Shown here in pieces: positions 6,725 to 17,249 of a stretch of 64,000 nucleotides of DNA. Position 1 is the first letter of the stretch. Each line of letters starts with the position of its first letter. Position numbers and translations under genes: made by a program. The stretch covers positions 124,001-188,000 of the forward strand of contig NZ_JAHEDV010000002.1 in the NCBI RefSeq assembly GCF_024641065.1, written 5' to 3'. The stretch is from Rhodoluna sp. GTDB lineage: Bacteria; Actinomycetota; Actinomycetes; Actinomycetales; Microbacteriaceae. The notes below the pieces were generated by a model, which was not told where the DNA came from, did not search any database, and saw nothing but the letters and a program-made list of their open reading frames with translations.

Positions 6725-9043
6725 ATGGCACTTTTCAAAAAGAAGCAGAAGTTCGTTCCTTCAGGCGTTGACACCACCGCCGAGGCGGCAGTTACTCCAG
6801 ACAAGGCACAGCCTTTTGTTGAGCTCGGTCTAAAGCTAGAAGAATACGCACGCATCCGTGAGATTTTGGGCCGCCGCCCAACCTCATCTGAGTTGGCAAT
6901 GTATTCAGTTATGTGGTCTGAGCACTGTTCATACAAGTCTTCAAAGATCTACCTTCGTCAGTTTGGCGAGAAGGTCACCGACGAGATGAAGAAAGACCTC
7001 ATGGTCGGCATGGGCGAGAACGCCGGTGTGGTTGACATCGGCGAGGGCTGGGCTGTGACCTTCAAGGTTGAGTCACACAATCACCCTTCATACATCGAGC
7101 CTTTTCAGGGTGCAGCAACCGGTGTTGGCGGCATTGTTCGCGACATTTTGACCATGGGTGCCCGCCCAATTGCTGTCATGGATCAGCTTCGCTTTGGTGC
7201 GCCTAACGACCCAGACACCGCTCGCGTGGTTCACGGCGTGGTTGACGGCATCAGTTTCTATGGAAACTGCCTGGGTCTGCCAAACATCGGTGGCGAGACT
7301 GTTTTTGACAAGGTTTATCAGGGCAACCCGCTAGTTAACGCACTTAGCGTTGGCGCGCTTCGCCACGAAGACCTAAAGCTTGCAAAGGCTTCAAACCCTG
7401 GCGACCTAGTTATTTTGTTCGGTGCCCGCACCGGCGCCGACGGCATCGGTGGTGTTTCAGTGCTTGCATCTGAGACCTTCGATTCAACCGGCCCAGCAAA
7501 GCGCCCGGCAGTTCAGGTTGGCGACCCGTTCGCCGAGAAGGTTCTAATCGAGTGCTGCCTTGAGCTCTACCACGCACAGGTTGTTGCCGGAATTCAAGAC
7601 CTTGGCGGTGCCGGCATTAGCTGTGCAACCTCAGAGCTTGCTTCAAACGGTGGCGCCGGAATGCGCGTTCAGTTGCAAAAGGTTCTAAAGCGCGACGAGT
7701 CACTAACCCCAGAAGAAATTCTGATGTCAGAGTCTCAAGAGCGCATGATGGGCATCGTTCCTAAGAAAGACCTAAAGGCTTTCGAGGCAATCGTGAACAA
7801 GTGGGAGGTTGAGTACTCGGTTATCGGTGAGGTTATCGGCGAAGACCGTCTCTACATCAACTGGGGCGAAGAAGAGATCGTCAACGTGCCACCTCGCACC
7901 GTTGCTCACGATGGCCCAGTTTATGAGCGCCCAGTTGCGTTCCCTTCATATCAAGACGCACTGAACAACGACACCGTTCACTCACGTGGTCTTTACCGCG
8001 CGAACGACAACTCATCTGAGCTTGCAGCCCAGTTGGTTCAGATTGTTTCAAGCCCTAACCAGGCCGACAAGGGCTGGATCACCAACCAGTATGACCGCTA
8101 TGTTGGCGGCAACACCGCGTTGGCTCAGCCAGATGACTCAGGCATGGTTCGCGTTAGCGAAGAGACCGGCCTTGGCATTTCAATTGCCACGGATGCAAAC
8201 GGTCGCTACTGCTACCTAGACCCATATCAGGGCGCTCGCTTGGCATTGGCCGAGGCATACCGCAACGTTGCAGTTGGTGGCGCAAAGCCAATGGCTGTTA
8301 CCAACTGTTTGAACTTTGGTTCACCAGAGAACCCTGAAGTTATGTGGCAGTTCAAGCAGGCAACCGCAGGTTTGGCCGACGGCTGTCTTGAGCTTGGCAT
8401 TCCGGTTACCGGCGGTAACGTCTCGTTCTATAACCAGACCGGCGATGTAGCTATTCACCCAACCCCGGTTGTTGGTGTGCTTGGTGTTATCGACAACGTA
8501 GCCCGCCGCATTCCTAGCGGTTGGCAAGACGAGGGCCACAACATCTATCTTCTTGGTGTTACCAAAGATGAACTTGATGGCTCAGTTTGGTCTGAGGTTA
8601 TTCACGGTCACCTTGGTGGTCGCCCACCAGTTGTTGACCTTGGTTTTGAGAAGCAGCTTGGCGATGCTCTTGCAGCAGCAAGCGAGCAGGGCCTATTGGC
8701 TTCGGCTCACGACCTATCAGAGGCCGGTTTGGCTCAGGCTCTAGTTGAGTGCACCCTGCGCTTCAACATGGGTGCTCGTGTTTGGCTAAACGAGATCAGC
8801 GAGCGCGATGGCGTTGACCGCACCTGTGCTCTGTTCTCAGAGTCAACTGGTCGCGTGCTGGTTTCGGTTGGTCGCGAAGACGACGTTAAGTTTGTTGGCC
8901 TGTGTGAAGCTCGCGGAATTCCGGTGCTGCGCATTGGTGTAACCGACAACAGCGGCCAGCTTGAGATTCAAGACATTGCCACCTGGCAGCTAAGCGACCT
9001 TCGCGGTGCTCACGAGGCAACCTTGCCTGAGTTGTTTGGCTAA
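6725..9043 (+). CDS. purL: Phosphoribosylformylglycinamidine synthase subunit PurL (small type)
   Basis: 772 residues, the length of the small PurL that needs separate PurS and PurQ. Near the N-terminus it has [12 protein letters not shown]. It then shows the nucleotide-binding HNHPSYIEP and [12 protein letters not shown] and two AIR-synthetase-like halves, the second with [10 protein letters not shown] and [11 protein letters not shown]. It makes FGAM from FGAR and ATP. Codon use here (GGC, GTT, CGC, AAG) is strongly biased and is a good reference for the host style, in contrast with the island that follows. Confidence 0.97.
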   Translation: MALFKKKQKFVPSGVDTTAEAAVTPDKAQPFVELGLKLEEYARIREILGRRPTSSELAMYSVMWSEHCSYKSSKIYLRQFGEKVTDEMKKDLMVGMGENAGVVDIGEGWAVTFKVESHNHPSYIEPFQGAATGVGGIVRDILTMGARPIAVMDQLRFGAPNDPDTARVVHGVVDGISFYGNCLGLPNIGGETVFDKVYQGNPLVNALSVGALRHEDLKLAKASNPGDLVILFGARTGADGIGGVSVLASETFDSTGPAKRPAVQVGDPFAEKVLIECCLELYHAQVVAGIQDLGGAGISCATSELASNGGAGMRVQLQKVLKRDESLTPEEILMSESQERMMGIVPKKDLKAFEAIVNKWEVEYSVIGEVIGEDRLYINWGEEEIVNVPPRTVAHDGPVYERPVAFPSYQDALNNDTVHSRGLYRANDNSSELAAQLVQIVSSPNQADKGWITNQYDRYVGGNTALAQPDDSGMVRVSEETGLGISIATDANGRYCYLDPYQGARLALAEAYRNVAVGGAKPMAVTNCLNFGSPENPEVMWQFKQATAGLADGCLELGIPVTGGNVSFYNQTGDVAIHPTPVVGVLGVIDNVARRIPSGWQDEGHNIYLLGVTKDELDGSVWSEVIHGHLGGRPPVVDLGFEKQLGDALAAASEQGLLASAHDLSEAGLAQALVECTLRFNMGARVWLNEISERDGVDRTCALFSESTGRVLVSVGREDDVKFVGLCEARGIPVLRIGVTDNSGQLEIQDIATWQLSDLRGAHEATLPELFG

Positions 9044-9045
9044 TC

Positions 9046-9264
9046 ATGAAAAAAGTGCTTGGTTTGGCGATGGCGGCTGTGTTTATTGCAGCCCCAATCA
9101 CTGCTGCTCAGCCGGCATTGGCTGTTGATCAGGTTTTTATTCACGATGTGAAAGCCGGGCAGTTCTGCAAAAAAGCTGACATCGGCAAAAAGAAAATTGC
9201 AGACAATGGCGCTCGTGTGAAATGCGTCAAGGATGGCAGCCGTGCGCGCTGGAAGCGCATCTAA
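9046..9264 (+). CDS. Small secreted protein of unknown function
   Basis: 72 residues, two bases after purL. A clear signal peptide (MKKVLGLAMAAVFIAAP, cleavage near ALA at about residue 26) is followed by a basic 45-residue domain with two cysteines: GQFCKKADIGKKKI and VKCVKDGSRARWKRI. Similar C-terminal modules occur on actinomycete secreted proteins. No function is known to me. It probably rides on the purine transcript and is followed by a terminator. Confidence 0.7.
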   Translation: MKKVLGLAMAAVFIAAPITAAQPALAVDQVFIHDVKAGQFCKKADIGKKKIADNGARVKCVKDGSRARWKRI

Positions 9265-9280
9265 GTAAGTTCGAGAGTTG

Positions 9281-9306
9281 AGGCCCTGGCGGATTCGCTG
9301 GGGCCT
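9281..9306 (+). terminator. Terminator of the purine operon
   Basis: AGGCCCTGGCG (9281-9291) pairs with CGCTGGGGCCT (9296-9306) over 11 pairs with two G-T, loop GATT. The T-run after it is weak. It separates housekeeping DNA from the defence island. The remaining bases 9307-9514 hold no gene and no repeat that I can recognise. Confidence 0.65.
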
Positions 9307-9514
9307 TGACTTATTGTCTGGTTAATTTTCTTAATGGCATCATTCACCCAGTCGAGGCAACCGAGCCGAAACTGCAATGTTCGGGGACATGCTTCGCAAG
9401 TGAAGCACGATGGGCAGATTCCCAATCATTTTTACCGCTTGTGGAATCAAATCGAAATGTTCGTCTGTCAATAATGTCTGACTGCAATGCTATCTTTAGC
9501 CATTGGGGGGAACT

Positions 9515-10531
9515 ATGAAAATCGAACTTAAGCCAATAGCGCCTGGCAGTGATTGGGTCGAAGCTGGTGCCTGGTTTAAGTCGTTTGTAAATCTCGGAGT
9601 CCAACTCGCGGAGGCGACCGCTTCGCCTAATTTTCACATCAACAAAATTCTTGTAGCGTGCCCGAAGCGAGAATTCGTCTCGGCAGCATTGGCTTTCGGT
9701 TATTCAATTCAGAAATTTCGATCAGGTCAGACGCTCCTTAAGAATGTTGAACTTGAAGCCGTATTTGACCTAGAAACGGGTCAAATCCTAAGAATCGAGA
9801 GGAAGCCCGGCCTGGGCAGTTCAGATTTGCACATTCAGGATGTCGCCCTCGAGTCTGTAACGTCGGCAAATTCATCTGAAGTAACGTCTGTTCGAATCAC
9901 GATTCAGGCAAATGGCAGTCAGACGCCGTTCATGGTGCTGGAACGGTCTCGCATCGCGAGCCTTTCAGTTCTTCCAATGGGTTTTCCAACTGGTTTGCAC
10001 AAACTTCCGGTTCCGCCCGCCGGCAAACTCAGTCAAGAAGTACCAGCAATACGCTGGAACTCACAAGCCTCACCTGGACTGGTTATTTATGGCGAGGTCG
10101 ATTATTTCCGCGAGCAGGCCTCTACAGGTGTGCGGTACGCACCCATGCAAGCAGTCCTTGGCACGTCCGAAACGATTCTCGAAGACATGGGGCGGATCGA
10201 TTACGCAGAAAATAAGTTCCCGCATTTTGTGAATCTATTCGAACCGGTGAATTCCTTCCCTAAACTCAGCGATTGGCCACATAGTTTGCCGGGCCTATGC
10301 GAATGGGTGGTCTTGGACGGTAATCGCGCCTCGACCAAACTTTCTGCAAAAGAGGCACTCATTGACCGACGGGTTCTGTCTATCGTCGAAATGGGCATCC
10401 CCAGGTCTCAGGGCAAAGCATTGGCAGCTTTCACAGAACAAACGGCTAATCTAAAGCGCGTTGATGCCTCGACCCTGCTGGCATGGACACCACCAGCCGG
10501 AGTGCAAATTTGGGCTTGGAGCAACAAATGA
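9515..10531 (+). CDS. Unknown protein, first gene of DrmAB-containing defence operon
   Basis: 338 residues from ATG 9515, preceded by GGGGGG at 9505-9510. A TTG at 9503 would place the start inside that ribosome site. I do not recognise a named domain. The part KILVACPKREFVSAALAFGY resembles the beginning of proteins that handle substrate at a helicase-like core. Further on, PLPGLCEWVVLDGNRAS-type strands and a helical C-terminus are seen. There is no signal peptide and no membrane segment. It overlaps the next gene by ATGA. Position and size suggest it could be the N-terminal half of a DrmE-like protein, split in two here, but that is inference. Confidence 0.6.
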   Translation: MKIELKPIAPGSDWVEAGAWFKSFVNLGVQLAEATASPNFHINKILVACPKREFVSAALAFGYSIQKFRSGQTLLKNVELEAVFDLETGQILRIERKPGLGSSDLHIQDVALESVTSANSSEVTSVRITIQANGSQTPFMVLERSRIASLSVLPMGFPTGLHKLPVPPAGKLSQEVPAIRWNSQASPGLVIYGEVDYFREQASTGVRYAPMQAVLGTSETILEDMGRIDYAENKFPHFVNLFEPVNSFPKLSDWPHSLPGLCEWVVLDGNRASTKLSAKEALIDRRVLSIVEMGIPRSQGKALAAFTEQTANLKRVDASTLLAWTPPAGVQIWAWSNK

Positions 10532-12111
10532 CGAATCTCGTAGAGCAAGTTAATCGCCTTTACCTAAATGCTGCGGAAGCCGTGGCTGTTCCGAAATCAT
10601 GGAAAATCGATTTTTACTCAAGCCCCAAAGGCACAGAGCTAGCGACGCAATTAGCCGAACTTAGACGATCGTCATTTGATTGGCAGGACGCAACCTTTTC
10701 CAATCTCGCAATCGCCCTCAACGTAATTAAGACATATTCAAGATGCCTTCTCGCCGGCGAACCAATGGGCGACTTTTGGACGAACGAACTTTCGGCCCTG
10801 GAGAGTGAAATCTTCGCCACTCGAAACTACCTCCCGGCCTCTCAACTAGCGTCACTCGAGCAACTTCTGAGCTTCCTTCGACAGAACATCGAAGAGATTG
10901 CACGACTTCAGTCCGAGAGTATCCGCGCCGCCGTTGACGCTGTCGATGGCCGGGTCTTACTTGTCCCCGAAACGGCGAGGCTTAGGCATAAAGCAGATGA
11001 CTGGGTCGCTTCACATGGACTGAGCGACAAAGTCACAGTGCATTCTTTAAGAGATGTGAGAATTCAGCTCTTTGAACCTTTCGAATTAACCCTCTTCCCT
11101 TCATCGCCTTCCGCTTATTTGAACAGAGAACAATTTGCATCACACCTACGTGCACTTCTCCTAACTGGCATCACCCCAAAAGCTACTTTCGTTAGCCCCG
11201 ATTGGTTCATGTTCAATCGAGACCTTCAACTTGACAGGCACCTGATGCCAGGATTTGAGTTGGCCAACTTGCCACCGGTAGAAATATCTACACCGCTCCA
11301 CGTGGACATCTCGCTGGTTCCGGAAGCACCTACACCTTCGGATGTATTTGAGGACTGGATCCCGCGCCACGCCTCAGGAGACTACGCAACCTATGAATCA
11401 GGGGGAGACCAATCATGCCGAGTCATCGCCATTGGCGAAGAATTGGTTTTCCCGGTAGAAGCAGATTCGAAGAAAGTTTCGGTTTTTGAGTTCAACGAGA
11501 AGGCAGATGCATGGCAAATAGTGTTCAAGAATCCATTCAAAGACCTTCACCCAGGAGACTATCTAGTCGCGTGCGTCGATAGATCTGAATCTCAGGCTTT
11601 GCGCGAACGCGCTGCTAAAGACATGGGCGACGATTTTCATCGTTATGTGTCATCACAGATTCATTGGAAAGGGCTTCTAAAAGCAAAGATCGCACAACTG
11701 GGAATCAGCACAGTCGAGGCCGAGCTAAAAGGCGCCGGCGTGGAAAAATACAGCCGTGCGCGCAACTGGGTGGACGAAGAACAAATTGACCCCTTATTAA
11801 ATCGAGATTTCGAAGTCCTACTTCATTGGCTAGGGCTTGGCAAGTCGGAAGCAAAACTTGTGATGGAACTGGCGAAATCCATGGATGGTGCCCGCATTCA
11901 AGCTGGCAGGAATGCCGGCAATGCCATTGCTCAGAGTCTTGATGAACAGGAGTTGTTGGCTCTGGATAAAGGCCAGGCACTTGAAGTAACCCTTGAAGAC
12001 CATGGAGATGCTACGTACCTGCTGGCACCAATCATGGGCGTCGGCGATGACGTGATTATGTTCAGGAGTTCACAAGTTAGGCGCGTCGTTGCAGGAAAGT
12101 TTGAGGTCTAA
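10528..12111 (+). CDS. Unknown protein, second gene of DrmAB-containing defence operon (possibly DrmE-like C-terminal part)
   Basis: 527 residues from ATG 10528, which overlaps the previous stop (ATGA) and has GGAG 6 bases upstream. An upstream ATG at 10483 is less likely. It appears to have an N-terminal helical region, a middle alpha/beta region (GRVLLVPETARLRH; KATFVSPDWFMF), a small beta barrel ending LHPGDYLVACVDRSES, then a helical part with W-K-x-x-L and SRARNWVDEEQIDP. The latter resembles the winged segment at the end of DrmE-type proteins, but I cannot confirm this. It is co-transcribed with the helicase genes. Confidence 0.6.
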   Translation: MTNLVEQVNRLYLNAAEAVAVPKSWKIDFYSSPKGTELATQLAELRRSSFDWQDATFSNLAIALNVIKTYSRCLLAGEPMGDFWTNELSALESEIFATRNYLPASQLASLEQLLSFLRQNIEEIARLQSESIRAAVDAVDGRVLLVPETARLRHKADDWVASHGLSDKVTVHSLRDVRIQLFEPFELTLFPSSPSAYLNREQFASHLRALLLTGITPKATFVSPDWFMFNRDLQLDRHLMPGFELANLPPVEISTPLHVDISLVPEAPTPSDVFEDWIPRHASGDYATYESGGDQSCRVIAIGEELVFPVEADSKKVSVFEFNEKADAWQIVFKNPFKDLHPGDYLVACVDRSESQALRERAAKDMGDDFHRYVSSQIHWKGLLKAKIAQLGISTVEAELKGAGVEKYSRARNWVDEEQIDPLLNRDFEVLLHWLGLGKSEAKLVMELAKSMDGARIQAGRNAGNAIAQSLDEQELLALDKGQALEVTLEDHGDATYLLAPIMGVGDDVIMFRSSQVRRVVAGKFEV

Positions 12112-12115
12112 TAGC

Positions 12116-13795
12116 TTGGAAATCACACCAACTTCATTTTCAGAACACCCCAATGCCTCCCCAGGCGAGCGGAAAATATTTAAGAAACTCAGGGACAGCG
12201 AGAAAGGCAGGGACTGGATAGTCCTGCACAGTTTGGATTTGTTAAGCCATGTAACCAAGACTCAATCCGAAGCCGATTTTGTAGTCTTTATACCTGGAGT
12301 CGGTGCACTCGTCTTAGAAGTGAAATCTGCAAAATCAATATCCCATGGGCCTGCAGGTTGGAAAATCGGCAATAAGGTCGAACAACGAGGCCCTTTCAAG
12401 CAAGCCAATGAAGCAATGCGTTCGATAATGGAATATTTGGATGAAGTTGGTGTCGGCTACCAAGATGTACCTTTTGTGTATGCCGTCTGGTTCACAGACA
12501 TAACGCGTAGTGGCATCCATGCATCTATAGCTTGGCAGGATGAGCAGATACTCTCATCGGAAGACTTAGCCGGTGACATTGTGGACGTGCTTTCGAACGC
12601 AACAAAGAGGCTAGTTGCTGGGCTAAAAATGTATAAGCCCCTTCAACTGGCTCCACAAAGCAAGTTGAAGCAAATTTCTCAGGCTTTGTTGCCGCGCTTC
12701 ACTGCATATCAATCCCCCATTGCACGCCAGAAAGAGGTGAAAGACTTTCTGGACTCGGCGCTTCAAGAACAACTCGAAATGATGAAGCTTGTCGGCAGCC
12801 TGAAGGCCGTCCTACTTCCCGGCATGGCCGGCACAGGCAAGACTCACATCGCTCTACAAGCTGCTCGCCAAGCGCATGAACGTGGAGAACAAACGCTCTT
12901 CCTCTGTTACAACAATATGCTTGCCCAGCACCTAAGGGGCCTTATGGTCAATTTCCCTTCAGTGAGGATTGTTTCTCTACACGCCTTACTGCTCGAGATA
13001 GCCGACATTTCGGTCCCGAGCGATGCAAATCAAGACTTCTGGGAGCACACACTCGTCTCAGAGGCTCTTAAGAATGCCGTCCAATTCGCTGAGGAAAATC
13101 CTTTTGACACGCTTGTTATTGATGAAGCACAGGATATTGGCACAACCGACTACTTGGTATTGATCGATGCCCTTTTGAAGCATGGGCTTGCTGGTGCAAA
13201 GGTTTTGGCTTGTGGTGACTTCGAAAACCAAGGCGTTTACCTATCCGGCAAGGAAAGCCTGGCCAACTACGTAAGTGCAATACCTGGATTGCAGGTTCTC
13301 TCGCCGCTGCTAACCAATTGTCGTAATACGCAAACTCTTGGGGATTACCTGGTTGCCTTGTTGAGAATGAATCCTGAGTATGACGCGTACAGGCGCGAAG
13401 ATTCAGATAGCAAAGTAAATTCACAAATTGTGAGTTCCGAGGCCAAATTCGGCTCCGTCTTGAGCAATGAAATTTACGAACTTACTCACAAATTCAGCCC
13501 TGAACACGTCGTTCTCCTAAGCGCACAAAAACAACTCCTTATCGCTTTGGCGGAAAGGTCGAAGATCGATTACACGGAGCTTCGAAACCCTCGGCCTGGG
13601 CGAATTCGGCTAGGGAGCATCCAAGAGTTCAAGGGACTCGAAGCGATGGCCGTAGTGATAGTCGAATTTGATTCACCTAATCCTTCGCTAACGGAAACGT
13701 TCTACGTTGGTGGGACAAGAGCATTACACGACTTCACCTACATAATCACGGAAACAAAACATGATGCACTAGTGCAGGGAGCTCAAAATGGTTAA
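12116..13795 (+). CDS. NERD nuclease-like domain fused to a superfamily-1 (UvrD-like) helicase
   Basis: 559 residues from TTG 12116 (GAGG 9 bases upstream). An earlier TTG at 12089 is possible. Residues about 15-75 match the NERD pattern: an early GE, then EADFVVFIPG and LVLEVKSAK, the D and E-x-K of a PD-(D/E)XK fold. The helicase follows: Walker A GMAGTGKT (about 236), Walker B VIDEAQDI (about 333), an N-x-RNT motif (about 400), QEFKGLEA (about 503) and GGTRALHD (about 535). The stop overlaps the next start by 8 bases. NERD-helicase fusions are known in DNA repair and defence. Canonical DISARM lacks one. Confidence 0.85.
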   Translation: MEITPTSFSEHPNASPGERKIFKKLRDSEKGRDWIVLHSLDLLSHVTKTQSEADFVVFIPGVGALVLEVKSAKSISHGPAGWKIGNKVEQRGPFKQANEAMRSIMEYLDEVGVGYQDVPFVYAVWFTDITRSGIHASIAWQDEQILSSEDLAGDIVDVLSNATKRLVAGLKMYKPLQLAPQSKLKQISQALLPRFTAYQSPIARQKEVKDFLDSALQEQLEMMKLVGSLKAVLLPGMAGTGKTHIALQAARQAHERGEQTLFLCYNNMLAQHLRGLMVNFPSVRIVSLHALLLEIADISVPSDANQDFWEHTLVSEALKNAVQFAEENPFDTLVIDEAQDIGTTDYLVLIDALLKHGLAGAKVLACGDFENQGVYLSGKESLANYVSAIPGLQVLSPLLTNCRNTQTLGDYLVALLRMNPEYDAYRREDSDSKVNSQIVSSEAKFGSVLSNEIYELTHKFSPEHVVLLSAQKQLLIALAERSKIDYTELRNPRPGRIRLGSIQEFKGLEAMAVVIVEFDSPNPSLTETFYVGGTRALHDFTYIITETKHDALVQGAQNG

Positions 13796-16700
13796 TCAGC
13801 CTCAAAAGCCAGAGACTGCGCGGGAAACGATCTCAAACTACTTAGTTGAACAGATTCTCGGGCCCACTGAATTTTCTTTGTACACCGGCGAGCCTTTACC
13901 AGCGCCGGGTTCCGACGGCAAAGTGCATATTGAGAAGGAATCAAGTCCTCGTGCTTTTCATGACCCTGAAACGGGCTTCCCTATCGTCCAGTATTCCCGT
14001 CCAAAAATGGTTTTTGGAACTGGCATTCTTCACGCACCACGAGAGGAAGAAACTTCCACGCCTAATGAGTCCGAATCGGGCCCTCAGACAGACGCACCGA
14101 GGGATGCTTTCGTAAACGCTCAAGTTCCGGAATCTACGGGAAACTTGACCACTAGTGATTCGGACGAATCGTCAATCGATGAAAGCCAGAAATACCGTCC
14201 AAGCGCAATGGGATTCACAGCACAGTTCACCAATCTTGGCGATTTTGCATTCGAGTTTGAAATCGCTGGTTCAACTTACGAAGAGATAAATGTCCTAATT
14301 GATGGCAAAAGAACCGCGAAATGGTATCGCCGCAAGGCACACTCCGAGAAAGTTCTTGTGCAATGGAGCGAAATTTCGAACCGACGAAATGCTCTCGTAC
14401 CTAAACCAATTCCAGGGGCAATTGGAGAAATTGCAAACCTGCAGCTTAGATGGCGCGAAACTGGTGGACAGGACATTACTGGCTCGACTATCAAGGCTCT
14501 CACCGCCGTAGTAGCGCATAAAGGCGTTGAAGAGGACAAAGAGCTATTCCAATTCTCGATGTCGCTCAAGCTGAACGGAGCTGCTTCTTTCGCATCCGTT
14601 GATGCGGCCAGACTTCTTGATCGAGAGAATCAAGAAGATCAAGAAATCGAATTCCTGTACCGACACATTGGCAATTACGCCTACGGACACGGCATCGCCG
14701 TGGACTGGGAAGAACTGGACGGGGCACCGCCTTCACAGGTAACGACTGCAGTAATTCCATCCTTTTACCAGGAGCGCTTAGAGACAAGCATCTCTGGCCT
14801 TTCGATCAGGATGGATGAGTTGGCCAAGTTTGAACGGATTTCTGCTCGGGTGCCTCTGGAGGAACTAGTCACTAAATACGAACAGTGGATTGGGCAACAA
14901 GACTCAATTCTTGCGGTTTTAACTGGTGACCAACTAGCTATCGGCAAGCGCCTAATTAGCAAGAACAGGCACATTGCCCAGCGAATGCGCAAAGGCCTGG
15001 CAATCCTGTTTGAAAATAAGGATCAACGAATATTTCAGGCATTTCAACTCGCAAACAAGGCGATGTACCTTCAGCAACAAAGAGGGCTTATCCCTGAGCG
15101 AAAAATCATAGATAAAAAAGGGGCTCCGATTCAGTATCCACCTATCGTGGAGCCAGATCCGACCGAGTATGGAACCTGGAGGCCATTCCAAATTGGCTTC
15201 ATATTGATGGCAATTGCTGGGATTGTTGACCCAAGCAGCGAAGATCGGGATGAAGTCGACCTTATATTCTTCCCAACGGGTGGTGGAAAAACCGAAGCGT
15301 ATCTTGGTGCAGCTGCAATTCAAATCATATATCGACGACTATGCGACAATGCCCACCACGGAGTCGATGTTCTAATGCGTTACACACTTCGATTGCTAAC
15401 CGTCCAACAGTTCGAACGAAGCTCTGGACTAATCGTCGCACTCGAGCACATGCGTCGGGCACAACCAGAGGTGCTAGGCACTGAGCCAATTTCAATTGGT
15501 GTTTGGCTTGGAGGAGACACCACGCCAAACAGGCGCAGTGTCGCAGTTGAGATTCTAGAAGCAAAGGCTAAGAAATCTGAACCAGCTAATCCCTTTGTCC
15601 TAAAGAAGTGCCCTTGGTGTGGAGCTAAGTTCGCTCGCCGAGAATCTGACAAGAAATGGATTGGTTACAAAAAGAGCACCGAAGGTATTGAGACTCTGCT
15701 TTTCATTTGCGGTGATACAAGTTGCGAGTTCAGCCGCGAAAGCAAAGCACTTCCAATTTGGATTACTGATGACGATGTATACGACAACAAGCCTTCATTC
15801 GTGCTCGGCACTGTCGACAAATTCGCTCAGCTATCTTGGCAGCCAAAAGCGAGAACTCTTTTCAATATTGGTGATGATGGAGTTAGGGTTGGACCACCTC
15901 CGGGCTTGATCATTCAGGACGAGCTGCACCTAATTTCCGGACCATTGGGTTCCCTAGTTGGGCTTTACGAAGGTGTTATCGAATCGTTTTGCACGGACTT
16001 CAGAGACGGCGCAGGGATCAAGCCAAAGATTATTGCCTCTACTGCCACGACACGACGATATGAATCTCAAGTGCACAGTCTCTACGCAAGAAACAAAGTG
16101 ACCTTGTTCCCTCAGGCTATATCTCGAGCAAATGAAACATTTTTCTCATCTGTGAAGCGAACAAATGGAAAAGCTGATCGCGGCACCCTGTATTTAGGTA
16201 TCAACCCAGCCACATATGCAACTGGTCAGTTAGCCACATCCCAAGTAAGCGCCTTCCTGTCGCAGGCCCCTAGCGCATGGGACGGGCCGGCAGAAGAGAT
16301 TGACTACTACTCGACCTCAATGTGGTTCTTCAACAGCCTTAAAGAATTGGGGCAGTCTCTAACGCTTCTGCAGTCGACAGTCGTTTCACTATTGAACGCA
16401 ATGTGGAGGGAAGCAAGGCTCCCAAACAGCAAGACTCGCTCCCTTGAACCGATTATGGAACTTACTGGTCGCATTTCCTCAAAGGAAGTATCCACAGCTC
16501 TAGATGACTTGAAGAGGTCCAATTCAGAGAATGGTTTCGTAAAAACATGCCTAGCTTCCAGCATTATGGAGGTTGGCGTCGATGTATCCCGATTAGGTCT
16601 ACTCACGATTTATAGCCAGCCTAAATTGACAGCCCAATACATTCAGGTTTCAGGCCGTGTTGGACGAAAGCCCGAAAAGGGTCCTGGTCTAGTTGTAATG

Positions 16701-17249
16701 CTATACAACTCGGGGCGAGCTCGCGATAGAAGCGTTTACGAGCACTTTGGTGTTTTCCATAAACGCCTATACGCACAAGTGGAGCCGCTTAGCGTCACGC
16801 CATTCGCAATACAAACGATGGATAAAGGCCTCCGTGGCGCGCTAATTGCGCTTTACCGAATTTACAGCCCGATCGAAGCAAGTCCGACCTATTTGGACGA
16901 AGCTGTTTTCGATCGAGTTGTAGAAATACTCCGTGCCCGTATGAAGTTCCTCAAATCGAGCTTTACCCGACTTGATGACTTTGAAAGGCAAGTCCAAGAT
17001 TTCAAGAATGAATGGATCCAATACAGGCCAATTCAGTGGGTTTACGACTGGCTGCAAGAGCAACCGGATAAGCAGTCAACCAATGCCTCAACGGCGCTTC
17101 TCCGTCGCGGGGCTAGGCCACTCGGTGATATCCGTGGAGACAGGTCAATCACCATTCCACAATCGATGCGTGATGTTGACGGTCAAACGAAGGTAGAAAC
17201 GTCGTCGAATGTTTATAGTTTTGATTCAACTTTAGGAGGCCAGGCCTAA
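13788..17249 (+). CDS. drmA: DrmA-like superfamily-2 helicase (DISARM core)
   Basis: 1153 residues, the length of DrmA. AGGGAG precedes ATG. The N-terminal 450 residues carry an acidic low-complexity stretch (about 80-130). Walker A FFPTGGGKTE is near 496, a zinc-ribbon-like insert CPWCGAKF with a second cysteine pair is near 607-650, and the DEXH box QDELH is near 710. ASTATTRR is near 748. The C-terminal helicase motifs MEVGVDVS and QVSGRVGRK are near 926-958. In DISARM, DrmA pairs with the DUF1998 protein DrmB and loads on phage DNA. The stop overlaps the drmB start by one base (TAATG). Confidence 0.88.
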   Translation: MVNQPQKPETARETISNYLVEQILGPTEFSLYTGEPLPAPGSDGKVHIEKESSPRAFHDPETGFPIVQYSRPKMVFGTGILHAPREEETSTPNESESGPQTDAPRDAFVNAQVPESTGNLTTSDSDESSIDESQKYRPSAMGFTAQFTNLGDFAFEFEIAGSTYEEINVLIDGKRTAKWYRRKAHSEKVLVQWSEISNRRNALVPKPIPGAIGEIANLQLRWRETGGQDITGSTIKALTAVVAHKGVEEDKELFQFSMSLKLNGAASFASVDAARLLDRENQEDQEIEFLYRHIGNYAYGHGIAVDWEELDGAPPSQVTTAVIPSFYQERLETSISGLSIRMDELAKFERISARVPLEELVTKYEQWIGQQDSILAVLTGDQLAIGKRLISKNRHIAQRMRKGLAILFENKDQRIFQAFQLANKAMYLQQQRGLIPERKIIDKKGAPIQYPPIVEPDPTEYGTWRPFQIGFILMAIAGIVDPSSEDRDEVDLIFFPTGGGKTEAYLGAAAIQIIYRRLCDNAHHGVDVLMRYTLRLLTVQQFERSSGLIVALEHMRRAQPEVLGTEPISIGVWLGGDTTPNRRSVAVEILEAKAKKSEPANPFVLKKCPWCGAKFARRESDKKWIGYKKSTEGIETLLFICGDTSCEFSRESKALPIWITDDDVYDNKPSFVLGTVDKFAQLSWQPKARTLFNIGDDGVRVGPPPGLIIQDELHLISGPLGSLVGLYEGVIESFCTDFRDGAGIKPKIIASTATTRRYESQVHSLYARNKVTLFPQAISRANETFFSSVKRTNGKADRGTLYLGINPATYATGQLATSQVSAFLSQAPSAWDGPAEEIDYYSTSMWFFNSLKELGQSLTLLQSTVVSLLNAMWREARLPNSKTRSLEPIMELTGRISSKEVSTALDDLKRSNSENGFVKTCLASSIMEVGVDVSRLGLLTIYSQPKLTAQYIQVSGRVGRKPEKGPGLVVMLYNSGRARDRSVYEHFGVFHKRLYAQVEPLSVTPFAIQTMDKGLRGALIALYRIYSPIEASPTYLDEAVFDRVVEILRARMKFLKSSFTRLDDFERQVQDFKNEWIQYRPIQWVYDWLQEQPDKQSTNASTALLRRGARPLGDIRGDRSITIPQSMRDVDGQTKVETSSNVYSFDSTLGGQA

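Noticed and set aside
9307-9514. tRNA gene or attachment site at the left border of the island
   Set aside because: No cloverleaf or repeated border sequence could be found by eye.
14276-14569. Antisense open frames inside the helicase genes
   Set aside because: They are shadows of long well-supported genes with no ribosome sites or domains.
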